Assembly (NCBI RefSeq): GCF_030122805.1
Contig: NZ_CP126080.1
Coordinates: 2,485,001-2,549,000, forward strand
From: Mesobacillus sp. AQ2
GTDB lineage: Bacteria; Bacillota; Bacilli; Bacillales; Cytobacillaceae
DNA: 64,000 nucleotides
Direction of reading: 5' to 3'
Of this stretch, positions 33,890-42,440 are shown piece by piece (the first letter of the stretch is position 1; each line of letters opens with the position of its first letter). The notes beneath the pieces are model-generated. The model was not told where the DNA came from. It saw only the letters and a list, made by a program, of their open reading frames with translations, and searched no databases. A program made the position numbers and the translations under genes.

Positions 33890-34912
33890 TTATCTGTTTC
33901 CTTTAAAAACTTCAGAGACTATTTCAAAGGATTTCAATCTGGCTTTGTGATCAAAAATTTGTGCGTTAATAATCATTTCATCTGCCTGAGTTTCATCAAG
34001 GAATTCCTGAAGCTTGGTTTTAATCGTCTGTGGGCCGCCAATAATCGAGGAACCGATCCGGCTGTCCAGCAGCATTTTTTCATATTCGCTGACCTGGTTA
34101 TTAAAATCTTTCACAGGCGGCAGCAGGGGACTTGGGTTATTCCTGAAAAGATTCAGGAATTGCTGCTGCATGGATGTGGCCAGATATTCTGCTTCCTCAT
34201 CCGTTTCGCCTGCAATCACATTTACGCCAACCATTGCATATGGCTGGTCTAATACATCAGAAGGCTGAAAATTCCTCCGATATAGCTTGAGAGCTCCTAA
34301 AGTATTTTCAGGAGAGAAGTGGCTGGCGAATGAAAAAGGCAAGCCGAGTTGTCCTGCAAGCTGTGCACTATAACCACTGGATCCCAACAGCCAGATTGGA
34401 ATGTTCAATCCCTCACCTGGAATGGCGCGTACACTTCGAAATTGTGAATCAAGTTCCGGGTTGAAGTATGCTCGAAGTTCTTCCAATTGCTCAGGAAAGT
34501 CCTGGCCATCACTGCGTCGTTCGCGCCTTAAAGCATAGGCTGTCACCTGGTCGGTTCCAGGCGCGCGTCCGAGTCCAAGGTCAATCCGGCCCGGGAAAAG
34601 AGATTCAAGCGTCCCGAATTGTTCAGCAATTACAAGCGGAGCATGGTTTGGCAGCATGATTCCGCCAGAGCCAACCCTGATCGTGGATGTTCCTGATGCT
34701 ACATGTCCGATGACCATCGAAGTCGCAGAACTGGCGATTCCAGGCATATTATGATGTTCTGCCAGCCAGTAGCGGCGATATCCCCACTGTTCCGCATGCC
34801 TGGCAAGGTCAAGCGTGTTTTTAAGTGCATCTGAAGCTGTGCCTCCTTGTATGATTGGAGCAAGATCTAGCACAGAAAATTTGATATCGTTTAAACGTTT
34901 GCCGTCCGTCAT
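33890..34912 (-). CDS. LLM-class flavin-dependent oxidoreductase
   Basis: A 340-residue bacterial-luciferase-like monooxygenase or reductase. [32 protein letters not shown] and [16 protein letters not shown] segments define the MsnO8/YhbW-like branch. It uses FMNH2; the substrate is unknown. A second member lies at 47064. It is transcribed alone on the minus strand, converging on coaW across a shared terminator. Confidence 0.92.
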   Translation of the reverse strand: MTDGKRLNDIKFSVLDLAPIIQGGTASDALKNTLDLARHAEQWGYRRYWLAEHHNMPGIASSATSMVIGHVASGTSTIRVGSGGIMLPNHAPLVIAEQFGTLESLFPGRIDLGLGRAPGTDQVTAYALRRERRSDGQDFPEQLEELRAYFNPELDSQFRSVRAIPGEGLNIPIWLLGSSGYSAQLAGQLGLPFSFASHFSPENTLGALKLYRRNFQPSDVLDQPYAMVGVNVIAGETDEEAEYLATSMQQQFLNLFRNNPSPLLPPVKDFNNQVSEYEKMLLDSRIGSSIIGGPQTIKTKLQEFLDETQADEMIINAQIFDHKARLKSFEIVSEVFKGNR

Positions 34913-35051
34913 AATTACATCTTCCTTTATTGAATAATATTAACAGCCAGGAATAGCTTTTAACCATCCCCAGCGATTATACAATCCAATAGTAACAATA
35001 ATCTTTCGGTAATCAAAATAAAATGGTTTGAATCGACAGTTGGCCTTGCAG

Positions 35052-36371
35052 TTAATTAATGGAAGGCCGCTGCGTTACAAGAGAAGGATTTTCCGCCCTG
35101 TAATCCCTGCTGGATTCTCTAATGGATGCTTCGATATTGACAAACTCCGGATATCCGTAATTACCATGTTCACTGATGTCCAGCCCAATATTTTCTTCCT
35201 CTTCTGTAACTCGCAAGCCATTCATCGCTGTTTTCATTCCCAATAAAATGAGATAGGAAACAATGAAAGCAAAAGCACCTGAAACCAAAACTCCCATAGC
35301 CTGCACACCCAGCTGGTCAAAACCTCCGCCATAAAATAAACCGGGTTTTCCGACGGCCGCCAATTCTGGAGTTGCGAAGAATCCAGTCGATAAGGTACCC
35401 CAAACTCCAGCTGCCCCGTGAACTGATAAAGCAAATATAGGGTCATCGATCTTTTTGCTTTCAAAAAACCTGATGCTGTAGAAGACGAGAATTCCGGCAA
35501 CCAATCCAATCACAACTGCTGCCCAGGTATCAACAAAGGCACAGGAAGCGGTGATTGCGACAAGGCCGGCAAGTGTTCCATTCAGCATCATCGGGATATC
35601 AGCCTTTCCCATTACGATCCACGAAATAGCAAGTGCAGCAATGGTACCAGCCGCGGCTGCAAGATTTGTGTTCAGTGCCACAAATCCGAAAAATGCACCA
35701 TCTACCGAAACCGTGCTGCCTGCATTGAAACCAAACCAGCCCACCCAAAGGAAGAGTACACTCAAGGCGGTGAATACGAGGTTATGGCCCTCAATTTTAT
35801 TGGCCGAGCCATCTTGATTATATTTGCCTAAACGAGGTTTCAACAGGAGTGTAGCTGCCAGTGCGGCCATAGCACCCGTAAGGTGAACGACAGTCGAACC
35901 GGCAAAATCCTGTTTCCCATGCTCCGCAAGCCAGCCACCGCCCCAAATCCAGTGAGCAATAAACGGATAAACCAGGACGGAAAATAAAAGTGCGAAAACA
36001 ACATATACAGATAATTTCGCTCTTTCAGCAAACCCGCCAAAAGCAATCGTGATCGAAATTCCTGCGAAAGCCAGTTGAAATAGGAAGAAGACGGATCCTG
36101 AAAGGCCTAACCCTTCAACATCATAGCCTGAATAAAAGAAATCCGAGAATCCTAAAATCGAATTACCTTCACCGAAAATCAATCCATATCCTACTGCCCA
36201 GAAAACAATGGAGGAAATACCGAATGTTAAAATCGTTTTACCGGCTATATGTCCAGCATTTTTCATCCTTGTTGAACCTGTTTCAAGTAAAATGAACCCC
36301 CCAATCATCAAAATAACCAATACTGCAGAAATCATGACCCATAAACTATTCAATAAATAAACAGTATCCAT
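35052..36371 (-). CDS. amt: Ammonium transporter (Amt/NrgA)
   Basis: A 439-residue Amt channel with about 11 membrane helices. FILLETGSTRMKNAGHIAGKT is split near the N-terminus, DFAGSTVVHLTGA and GAAGVWGTLSTG hold the conserved pore regions. ATG 36371 follows AAGGGAG; longer readings lack a ribosome site. A TnrA box lies 70 bases upstream, and the tnrA gene itself is next door. Unlike B. subtilis nrgAB, no PII (glnB/nrgB) gene follows. Confidence 0.95.
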   Translation of the reverse strand: MDTVYLLNSLWVMISAVLVILMIGGFILLETGSTRMKNAGHIAGKTILTFGISSIVFWAVGYGLIFGEGNSILGFSDFFYSGYDVEGLGLSGSVFFLFQLAFAGISITIAFGGFAERAKLSVYVVFALLFSVLVYPFIAHWIWGGGWLAEHGKQDFAGSTVVHLTGAMAALAATLLLKPRLGKYNQDGSANKIEGHNLVFTALSVLFLWVGWFGFNAGSTVSVDGAFFGFVALNTNLAAAAGTIAALAISWIVMGKADIPMMLNGTLAGLVAITASCAFVDTWAAVVIGLVAGILVFYSIRFFESKKIDDPIFALSVHGAAGVWGTLSTGFFATPELAAVGKPGLFYGGGFDQLGVQAMGVLVSGAFAFIVSYLILLGMKTAMNGLRVTEEEENIGLDISEHGNYGYPEFVNIEASIRESSRDYRAENPSLVTQRPSIN

Positions 36372-36440
36372 TTGCTCAACTCCCTTAATTAATGATGTTT
36401 TATGTATTTTGTCATTTAATTGAAGATGAAACCACATTTA

Positions 36441-36457
36441 TGTCAGGTAACCTCACA
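36441..36457. promoter_or_regulatory. TnrA/GlnR box before amt
   Basis: TGTCAGGTAACCTCACA fits the nitrogen-control consensus TGTNAN7TNACA exactly. It lies in the amt promoter region between amt and the end of tnrA. Confidence 0.75.
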
Positions 36458-36475
36458 TGGTTTTTGAGACAAAAG

Positions 36476-36500
36476 AAAAAACCTTCTTTTACGAAGGTCA
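36476..36500 (-). terminator. Terminator of tnrA
   Basis: On the minus strand ACCTTC and GAAGGT flank a six-base loop, followed by TTTTTTC. It separates tnrA from the amt promoter. Confidence 0.75.
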
Positions 36501-36836
36501 TCATTTTTTACTTATACCAAATCGGGCATTGATTTGTCCCTGGATCATTTTCTTATGTTCTTCTGCTTCATTTCGTTTCTTTTGCTTCACCATTTCCTGC
36601 CTGATTTCATAGGTCTGTACACCGTCTTCAATTTTATTGGCTATCTCTACCAATAATTCTACATCTGAAAATGAATATCTTCTGCTCCCGCCTGGAGTTC
36701 GATCAGGAAAAACTAATTTTCTTTCTTCATAATAACGTATTTGACGTTCTGAAAGTCCAGTTAGTTCACTAACAATCCCGATTGCAATGACTTTTTTGTC
36801 TTTATAGGAAGAATCGGCAGCCAGGAGGATCACCAC
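36501..36836 (-). CDS. tnrA: MerR-family nitrogen regulator TnrA
   Basis: A 111-residue MerR-type DNA-binding protein that matches B. subtilis TnrA closely: [31 protein letters not shown] and EDGVQTYEI. In Bacillus it activates nitrogen-scavenging genes such as amt under nitrogen limitation and is held inactive by feedback-inhibited glutamine synthetase through its C-terminus (here [12 protein letters not shown]). A consensus TnrA box sits just upstream, suggesting autoregulation. GTG 36836 is the likely start, with a weak ribosome site. Confidence 0.93.
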   Translation of the reverse strand: MVILLAADSSYKDKKVIAIGIVSELTGLSERQIRYYEERKLVFPDRTPGGSRRYSFSDVELLVEIANKIEDGVQTYEIRQEMVKQKKRNEAEEHKKMIQGQINARFGISKK

Positions 36837-36848
36837 ACTTCTTTTTTA

Positions 36849-36865
36849 TGTTATATTTTCTCACA
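36849..36865. promoter_or_regulatory. TnrA box before tnrA (autoregulation)
   Basis: TGTTATATTTTCTCACA matches the full TnrA consensus TGTNANAWWWTMTNACA with no mismatch. It lies 13 bases upstream of the GTG start. Confidence 0.8.
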
Positions 36866-36899
36866 CGGCTTGATGTTTTGTAAATAAAAACTCGAAGAA

Positions 36900-37046
36900 C
36901 TAACGCCCAGTGGTTAAATTTTTCAGTTCTGTTAGGGTTAATTTCTTTAATTCATTTTCAGTTTCTTTCGAAAGCCCTGTTTTAATCAAATGCTGGATAT
37001 AATGGTCTTTGAGTTTATCAACAGCTGTCCGTAAATGTAATGACAC
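36900..37046 (-). CDS. FbpA-like Fur-regulated basic protein
   Basis: A 48-residue basic protein, MSLHLRTAVDKLKDHYIQHL at its start and KKLTLTELKNLTTGR at its end. This pattern fits the FbpA family of Bacillus, small proteins of the iron-sparing response that work with the FsrA small RNA. GTG 37046 follows AAGGGGGC. It is preceded by another small gene 12 bases upstream. No clear Fur box is visible before the pair. Confidence 0.75.
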   Translation of the reverse strand: MSLHLRTAVDKLKDHYIQHLIKTGLSKETENELKKLTLTELKNLTTGR

Positions 37047-37058
37047 AGAGAAGCCCCC

Positions 37059-37202
37059 TTAAAAATAGTCATTTTGAACTTCACGCAGGATTTCTAACGC
37101 CCGCATGCCTTCTTTTTTCAAAAGCTGCTCATACAGTTCATCGCGAAAAAGATCAACCATGACAATCAATTGCGCCAAACCCAATTCCCTCTGTCCGTCC
37201 AT
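37059..37202 (-). CDS. Small conserved-looking protein, cotranscribed with the FbpA-like gene
   Basis: A 47-residue acidic/helical protein beginning MDGQRELGLAQLIVMVDLFR and ending REVQNDYF. ATG 37202 has a strong ribosome site (GAGGAGATT). Its stop is 12 bases before the FbpA-like start, so the two are translated from one message. No function is recognised; a role in the same iron or sporulation response is a guess. Confidence 0.65.
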   Translation of the reverse strand: MDGQRELGLAQLIVMVDLFRDELYEQLLKKEGMRALEILREVQNDYF

Positions 37203-37370
37203 AGAAATCTCCTCATTTCTTTTAAGTAATTTGATTCATCTTAACGAATAACTTTTGTGCAGTCATTAAGTTCGGAAGGATATCTGACAGGGATTTTAAC
37301 GGCATAAGTAATGAATTGCGTGCGAACCGGAAAACCTATAATGATGATTTGTCCATAAGGAGGAGTAGTG

Positions 37371-38237
37371 ATGGAACAGAATACGCAGCCAAAAAATAGA
37401 GGGTTTATCTTTAATGAATATGACGTACTTAAGAAAGTCATTCTTTGCCAGCCACAATATATGACCATCCGCGAAGTCATAAATGAAACCCAAAAACATT
37501 TTAAGGATGAAGGCATACATATCGAAGTTGCCTTGGAGCAGCATCATGAATTTGTGAATACATTAAAGAATTACGGCGTAGAGGTCATCCTGCTCCCGTA
37601 CCATAAAAAATTCCCGGAGCAAGTCTTCACAAGGGATATCGGATTTACACTTGGTGAAACAATTTTTGTAGCAGATATGGCCAGCGACGTCCGAAAAGGT
37701 GAGGAGGATGTCTTGAAACAGTGGCTAGAGGATGAAGAAATCTCCTATTATAATCTGCTCGGTGATCAGATCGAAGGTGGCGATGTAGTCATTGACCAGG
37801 ACACCGTATATGTGGGCCTGAGCAATCGAACCAACCAGCAGGCGGCCGACCACCTTAAGGGATTGCTCCCGAACTTAAACGTGCGAGCTATTTCCTTCAA
37901 AGCTGAGTACCTTCATCTTGATTGTGTTTTCAACGTCGTCTCACCTGAAGTAGCATTGATTTATCGCCCAGCATTGACAGACGAAGACATTCAATTATTC
38001 AGCTCCCGTTATGACCTGATTGATGTCAGCGAAGAGGAACAATTCACTCTAGGAACCAATGTGCTGGCCATCGGAAACAAACGGATTCTCAGTCTGCCAG
38101 TGAATAAAGGCGTGAATGAGCAACTCAGGGGTAAAGGATTCGAAATAATCGAAGTCGATATTACTGAAATTATTAAATCCGGAGGCTCATTCCGCTGCTG
38201 CTCATTGCCCATTTTACGTGAGAGGAATGTACATTAG
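37371..38237 (+). CDS. Dimethylarginine dimethylaminohydrolase (DDAH)-like amidinotransferase
   Basis: A 288-residue guanidine-modifying enzyme with the pentein fold, like B. subtilis YkgA. The active-site segments are FTRDIGFTLG, EGGDVV, EYLHLDCVFN (His) and the C-terminal GGSFRCCSLP with the nucleophilic Cys (276 or 277). It would release citrulline from methylated or free arginine-type substrates. ATG 37371 follows AAGGAGGAG. The tandem array follows its 3' end. Confidence 0.9.
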   Translation: MEQNTQPKNRGFIFNEYDVLKKVILCQPQYMTIREVINETQKHFKDEGIHIEVALEQHHEFVNTLKNYGVEVILLPYHKKFPEQVFTRDIGFTLGETIFVADMASDVRKGEEDVLKQWLEDEEISYYNLLGDQIEGGDVVIDQDTVYVGLSNRTNQQAADHLKGLLPNLNVRAISFKAEYLHLDCVFNVVSPEVALIYRPALTDEDIQLFSSRYDLIDVSEEEQFTLGTNVLAIGNKRILSLPVNKGVNEQLRGKGFEIIEVDITEIIKSGGSFRCCSLPILRERNVH

Positions 38238-38330
38238 GATTAATCCCCTAAGTTATTGTTATGTTATGAGAAAATCACTCTGAAGCAGGTGGCAATCGTC
38301 ATTTGCTTTTTTCATTTAAAAAAGGTAACT

Positions 38331-39004
38331 CGGACAGCTTTGGTGATTGCATGCGAAAGTTGTTCGAACTCAGGACTACTTCGGACAGCTTTCATGGTCG
38401 CATGTGAAAAGCTGTCCGAACTCGGGGCTACTTCGGACAGCTTTCGTATTCACAGGGGATAAGCTGTCCGAACTTGGGGTAACTTCGGACAGCTTTCGTG
38501 GTTACAGGTGAAAAGTGGCTGAACTCGGAGCTACTTCGGACAGCTTTCGTGGTCACAGGGGAAAAGCTGTCCGAACTTGGAACTACTTCGGACAGCTTTC
38601 GTCGTCGCAGGGGAAAGGCTGTCCGAAATCGGGGTTACTTCTGACAGCTTTGGTGCTCGCAGGTGAAAAGTTGTCCAAACTTGGGGCTACTTCGGACAAC
38701 TTTGGTGCTCGCAGACCAAAAGCTGTCCAAAATCGGGGCTACTTCTGACAACTTTTGTGGTCGCAGGGGAAAAGCTGTCCGAACTCGGGGCTACTTCGGA
38801 CAGCTTTCGTCGTCGCAGGAGAAAAACTGTCCGAACTCGGGGCTACTTCGGACAGCTTTCGTCGTCGCAGGAGAAAAACTGTCCGAACTCGGGGCTACTT
38901 CGGACAGCTTTCGTCGTCGCAGGAGAAAAACTGTCCGAACTCAGGGCTACTTCGGATAGAATTCTTGCTCCCGGGTGAAAAGTTGTCTGAATCGAACAAC
39001 TGTC
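38331..39004. repeat. Tandem array B: 52-bp hairpin unit, about 13 copies
   Basis: The core CGGACAGCTT (or close variants) recurs 13 times from 38331 to 38953, with spacing of 52 bases in ten intervals and 51 in two. Each unit has an 11-bp inverted repeat, CGGACAGCTTT and AAAGCTGTCCG, around a loop of about 15 bases, then a linker such as AACTCGGGGCTACTT. Several 3' copies (38797-38952) are nearly identical; the outer ones have drifted. There are no unique spacers as in CRISPR. The 52-base period rotates the reading frame, so apparent proteins there are artefacts. Confidence 0.92.
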
Positions 39005-39041
39005 CAACCCAACTTGCTCCATATTTGTTTGAAATAACTAC

Positions 39042-39055
39042 TGCAAGCGCTGTCA
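39042..39055. promoter_or_regulatory. Candidate cre box before alsT
   Basis: TGCAAGCGCTGTCA differs from the cre consensus TGWAANCGNTNWCA at one position. It lies 126 bases before the start of the sodium:alanine symporter. Confidence 0.5.
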
Positions 39056-39180
39056 AATCCTGTATTTATAACAGACCAAAAAATAGTTTGCTGTGAAACA
39101 TCAGTTTTTGATTGTCCTTTGCGCCCAATTATCTTATAATTCAAAATAGAAAGAAATCAAACAAGTAAAGGGGGATTCAT

Positions 39181-40641
39181 TTGGAAGCTTTTGTTTCTTG
39201 GCTCAATGGCATTTTGTGGAGCAACCCGGTCATTTATATCATTTTGGGAATTGGCCTGGTGTTCTCCATCCTGACACGTTTTTTACAAGTAAGACTCTTG
39301 AAGGACATGGTTACACTTATGTTCAAAGGGAGAAGTTCCGATGCGGGCGTTTCATCTTTTCAGGCCTTATCTATCGCTTTATCCGGCCGTGTAGGAACTG
39401 GTAACATCGCTGGTACGGCCACTGCGATTGCAATGGGTGGACCTGGTGCGGTTTTCTGGATGTGGACAATTGCGTTTATCGGGGCGAGCAGCGCTTTTGT
39501 TGAATCAACATTAGCCCAGATTTATAAGGTTAAGCAAGATGGTCTTTATCGAGGCGGTCCTGCTTATTACATCGAGAAAGGTCTTGGCATAAAATGGTTT
39601 GCGATTGTATTTTCTGTTGCGGCCTTGCTTGCAATGGCTCTTTTAATGCCAGGAATTCAGTCAAACTCGATTGCGCTTGGCCTTGAGAATGCTTTCGGTG
39701 TCAACAAATCAGTTTCAGGTTTAGTTATCATCGCTCTGTTGGGTTTTATCATTTTTGGCGGCGTTAAAAGGATCGCTACGGTTGCCCAATATACTGTTCC
39801 ATTTATGGCGATCGGGTACATTCTTGTTGCTCTTATCATTATAGGAATGAATATCACCGAAGTTCCCGCTGTTTTCGCTTTGATTTTCAAGAGTGCTTTC
39901 GGTGCTGACTCCATTTTTGGCGGTATTTTGGGCAGCGCGATTGCTTGGGGTGTAAAACGGGGTATTTATTCCAATGAAGCTGGACAGGGTACAGGTCCTC
40001 ACGCAGCTGCTGCGGCTGAGGTTTCCCACCCGGCAAAACAAGGTCTTGTCCAGGCATTTTCTGTTTACATCGATACCTTATTTGTTTGTTCAGCTACAGC
40101 GTTCATGCTCCTGTTCACTGGCATGTTCAACACTGTTGGCGCTGACGGTTCATTCATCGTCGAAAACTTGAAAGGCGTAGAGGCAGGTCCAGGATATACA
40201 CAGGCTGCTGTTGATGCTGTTCTTCCTGGATTCGGTGCAGAATTTGTTGCTGTAGCGCTATTCTTCTTCGCTTTCACAACAATCATGGCCTATTATTATA
40301 TGGCTGAAACAAACATCGCTTATCTTCTCAGAGGAAGAAATGGCAAGGTTCCGATGTTTGTCCTTAAAGTCGTCATCCTTGGAGCAACTTTCTACGGTGC
40401 TGTGAAAGAAGCGTCACTTGCATGGGCGCTGGGAGATGCTGGTCTCGGATTGATGGTGTGGCTCAACCTGATTGCTATCGTCCTGCTTGCAAAGCCGGCA
40501 CTGATTGCTTTGAAGGACTATGAGGAACAGAAAAAGCAAGGGCTTGATCCGGTCTTCAATTCCAAAAAGCTCGGTATTAAGAATGCTGAATATTGGGAAG
40601 AAGAATATTCCTTCAACCATGAAAAAGAAAAAGTATCATAA
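39181..40641 (+). CDS. alsT: Sodium:alanine/glycine symporter (AGCS family, AlsT)
   Basis: A 486-residue membrane transporter. GRVGTGNIAGTATAIAMGGP and the segment SNEAGQGTGPHAAAAAEVSHP are the AGCS signatures. About 10-11 helices are apparent. TTG 39181 follows AAGGGGGA. It lies alone between the hairpin array and a terminator. The nearest relatives move alanine, glycine or glutamine with sodium; specificity is not decided by sequence. Confidence 0.93.
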   Translation: MEAFVSWLNGILWSNPVIYIILGIGLVFSILTRFLQVRLLKDMVTLMFKGRSSDAGVSSFQALSIALSGRVGTGNIAGTATAIAMGGPGAVFWMWTIAFIGASSAFVESTLAQIYKVKQDGLYRGGPAYYIEKGLGIKWFAIVFSVAALLAMALLMPGIQSNSIALGLENAFGVNKSVSGLVIIALLGFIIFGGVKRIATVAQYTVPFMAIGYILVALIIIGMNITEVPAVFALIFKSAFGADSIFGGILGSAIAWGVKRGIYSNEAGQGTGPHAAAAAEVSHPAKQGLVQAFSVYIDTLFVCSATAFMLLFTGMFNTVGADGSFIVENLKGVEAGPGYTQAAVDAVLPGFGAEFVAVALFFFAFTTIMAYYYMAETNIAYLLRGRNGKVPMFVLKVVILGATFYGAVKEASLAWALGDAGLGLMVWLNLIAIVLLAKPALIALKDYEEQKKQGLDPVFNSKKLGIKNAEYWEEEYSFNHEKEKVS

Positions 40642-40655
40642 TACTGATTTTTCGG

Positions 40656-40688
40656 AAGAGCTGCCTGATCAATGGCAGCTCTTCTTTC
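40656..40688 (+). terminator. Terminator after alsT
   Basis: AAGAGCTGCC pairs with GGCAGCTCTT around an eight-base loop, followed by CTTTC. Confidence 0.8.
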
Positions 40689-40764
40689 AGTCTATCCGGT
40701 TTATTCATATTGTTTTGGTGGAATGGGAAGGATGATAGTATCAAGGATGTAGCGGGTGACTATC

Positions 40765-41679
40765 ATGAAATTGTTATGCATTGACGGTGGCGGTATTAGA
40801 GGTGTATTCCCAATTGCCATCCTGAAGGCTATTGAAGAAGAATTCGGCAAGCCTGTTGGCCAGCTGTTTGATGTGATCTCGGGCACCAGCACAGGGGCCA
40901 TCATTGCCGCTTCAGTTGCTTTGAATACATCAATGGGAGAGTTGATGGAAAGGTACGAGATTTATGGGGAAAAGATTTTCGTCAAAAAATCAAAGGTAGG
41001 CCTTTTTAAAAGTGTATACAGTGACCGTTATTTAAGGAGGCTGTTGAAGCATGCCTTCAAAGACCTTACCCTTGGAGAAATCCAAAAGCCTTTGTTGATT
41101 CCTGCTGTTGATATCACCCATGGAAAACCCTATGTCCATCGAACAGACTTTGGTTATTCATCGGAAAATGAACTTTCAATCAAGCTATGGGATGCTGTTC
41201 TTTCATCTTGTTCGGCGCCTATCTATTTTCCTCCAAACAATGTTAACAATCAATACTTATCGATTGATGGGGGATTGTGGGCAAATAATCCATCATTGGT
41301 TTGTGTGACTGAGGCATTACATCATTTTAAAATCGATCTGGAGGAAATACTTATCCTCTCGATCGGGACAGGCCAGCAGAACATCGACTTTACGATGGAG
41401 GAGAATAAATACTGGGGAATCCGTCAGTGGCTGCCATTCCAGTTTCCATCCTTTAAGGTAACACCTAAGCTCTTGGATCTGGCAATGGACTTATCCTCTG
41501 AATCCGTTTCCTATCACTGCAGGCTTTTGCTGCGTGACCATTATCTCCGCTTAAATACAGAGTTGTCTGAGGAAGTGCCTTTTGATGATTTTACTTATAC
41601 GGAAAAATTAAAGGAACTGGGAAAGCAGGTATTTGAGTCAAACAAAGGGCAAATCACAGCCTTTCTTTCTGAGAATTAG
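40765..41679 (+). CDS. Patatin-like phospholipase
   Basis: A 304-residue patatin-fold acyl hydrolase. The oxyanion loop DGGGIRG (7-13), the nucleophile elbow GTSTG (Ser42) and the DGG dyad Asp168 are intact. No signal peptide is visible, so it acts inside the cell on membrane or storage lipids. It resembles the CBASS/patatin group only at motif level, with no cyclase gene nearby. ATG 40765 follows GGGTGA. Confidence 0.92.
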   Translation: MKLLCIDGGGIRGVFPIAILKAIEEEFGKPVGQLFDVISGTSTGAIIAASVALNTSMGELMERYEIYGEKIFVKKSKVGLFKSVYSDRYLRRLLKHAFKDLTLGEIQKPLLIPAVDITHGKPYVHRTDFGYSSENELSIKLWDAVLSSCSAPIYFPPNNVNNQYLSIDGGLWANNPSLVCVTEALHHFKIDLEEILILSIGTGQQNIDFTMEENKYWGIRQWLPFQFPSFKVTPKLLDLAMDLSSESVSYHCRLLLRDHYLRLNTELSEEVPFDDFTYTEKLKELGKQVFESNKGQITAFLSEN

Positions 41680-41750
41680 ACCATTTGTTTTACAGAATGA
41701 GCCATCCTTCATTGGGTATACTATTTTTACAATTTAGAGGAGGAACCATA

Positions 41751-42020
41751 ATGGAAAAAATTGAAGTTGGTGAAGTTTTTACAATTAGCGACGAAAGCGA
41801 TATCGAGCAGGAGGTCGAAGTAATCGGTACGTTGAACATAGACGGATCTGATTATGCAGCTGTAAGCTTTGTTGACGACCTGCAAACGGAATCTGACGAA
41901 GACATTGATATCTTTTTTCTCAAGCTCGACGAAGATGGAGATTTTGCTGCCATCGAATCTGATGAGGAATTCGAAAAGGTTTCTGCAGCTTTTGATGAAA
42001 TGATGAATGAAGAAGAATAA
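41751..42020 (+). CDS. DUF1292 family acidic protein
   Basis: An 89-residue, strongly acidic protein. The beta-rich core (GEVFTISDESD, EVIGTLNIDGSDYAAVSF) and the acidic tail fit DUF1292 proteins found across Bacilli near yrzL/yrrK-type genes. The function is unknown. ATG 41751 follows AGAGGAGGAA. A terminator follows. Confidence 0.8.
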   Translation: MEKIEVGEVFTISDESDIEQEVEVIGTLNIDGSDYAAVSFVDDLQTESDEDIDIFFLKLDEDGDFAAIESDEEFEKVSAAFDEMMNEEE

Positions 42021-42057
42021 CGGGGAGGAGGGGAGGTTAAGCTCCTCTCCTTTTTTG
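42021..42057 (+). terminator. Terminator after the DUF1292 gene
   Basis: GGAGGGGAG pairs with CTCCTCTCC (one wobble) and is followed by a T run. Confidence 0.75.
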
Positions 42058-42151
42058 GTATATATACATAGGAAGTACGTTCGTAAAAAAGTTGTAAATA
42101 GAAGGAAATCATTCGCGTCTGTCGAATTGATTTTTAAAGGAGTTGATACAA

Positions 42152-42421
42152 TTGGATAGCGTCATCCTCGTAACCTTTAAAATCAAGGGAATACCGATTC
42201 CTATCAAAATAGCATCTACAAATGAACCAAGCAGAGAGCAAATCCTCAAAAAGATCACTGATTTGGCCAAGGGATATGATTTATCGGGCGAAATTCAATT
42301 CAAGAAGCTCCTAAAAGAGCACGGCCACAAAATGTATATATATGAAATTGGGGATAAAAAATGCATGGTGCTGGTAGAGCGGCTAGAGAAGATAAAAGAG
42401 TTTGAAGAAATAGGTTCATAG
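42152..42421 (+). CDS. Hypothetical protein, 89 residues
   Basis: A small protein beginning MDSVILVTFKIKGIPIPIK, with a basic middle and an acidic end (KIKEFEEIGS). No family is recognised. TTG 42152 was chosen because AAAGGAG lies nine bases upstream; TTG 42143 would abut it. It converges on the phosphatase gene at 42441 with only 19 bases between and no clear terminator. Confidence 0.7.
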   Translation: MDSVILVTFKIKGIPIPIKIASTNEPSREQILKKITDLAKGYDLSGEIQFKKLLKEHGHKMYIYEIGDKKCMVLVERLEKIKEFEEIGS

Positions 42422-42440
42422 CACGCTAATACAATCGGTT

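Noticed and set aside
38331..39004. CRISPR array
   Set aside because: The units are contiguous with no unique spacers, the unit is a whole hairpin plus linker, and no cas gene is nearby. The same holds for array A.
38256..39096. Several open frames of 68-113 codons inside array B
   Set aside because: The 52-base period rotates the frame at every unit, so the frames are the repeat read in three phases; they lack ribosome sites and any family.
40765..41679. Patatin as part of a CBASS-type defence operon
   Set aside because: No cyclase, sensor or other defence gene lies nearby; the neighbours are alsT and a DUF1292 gene.
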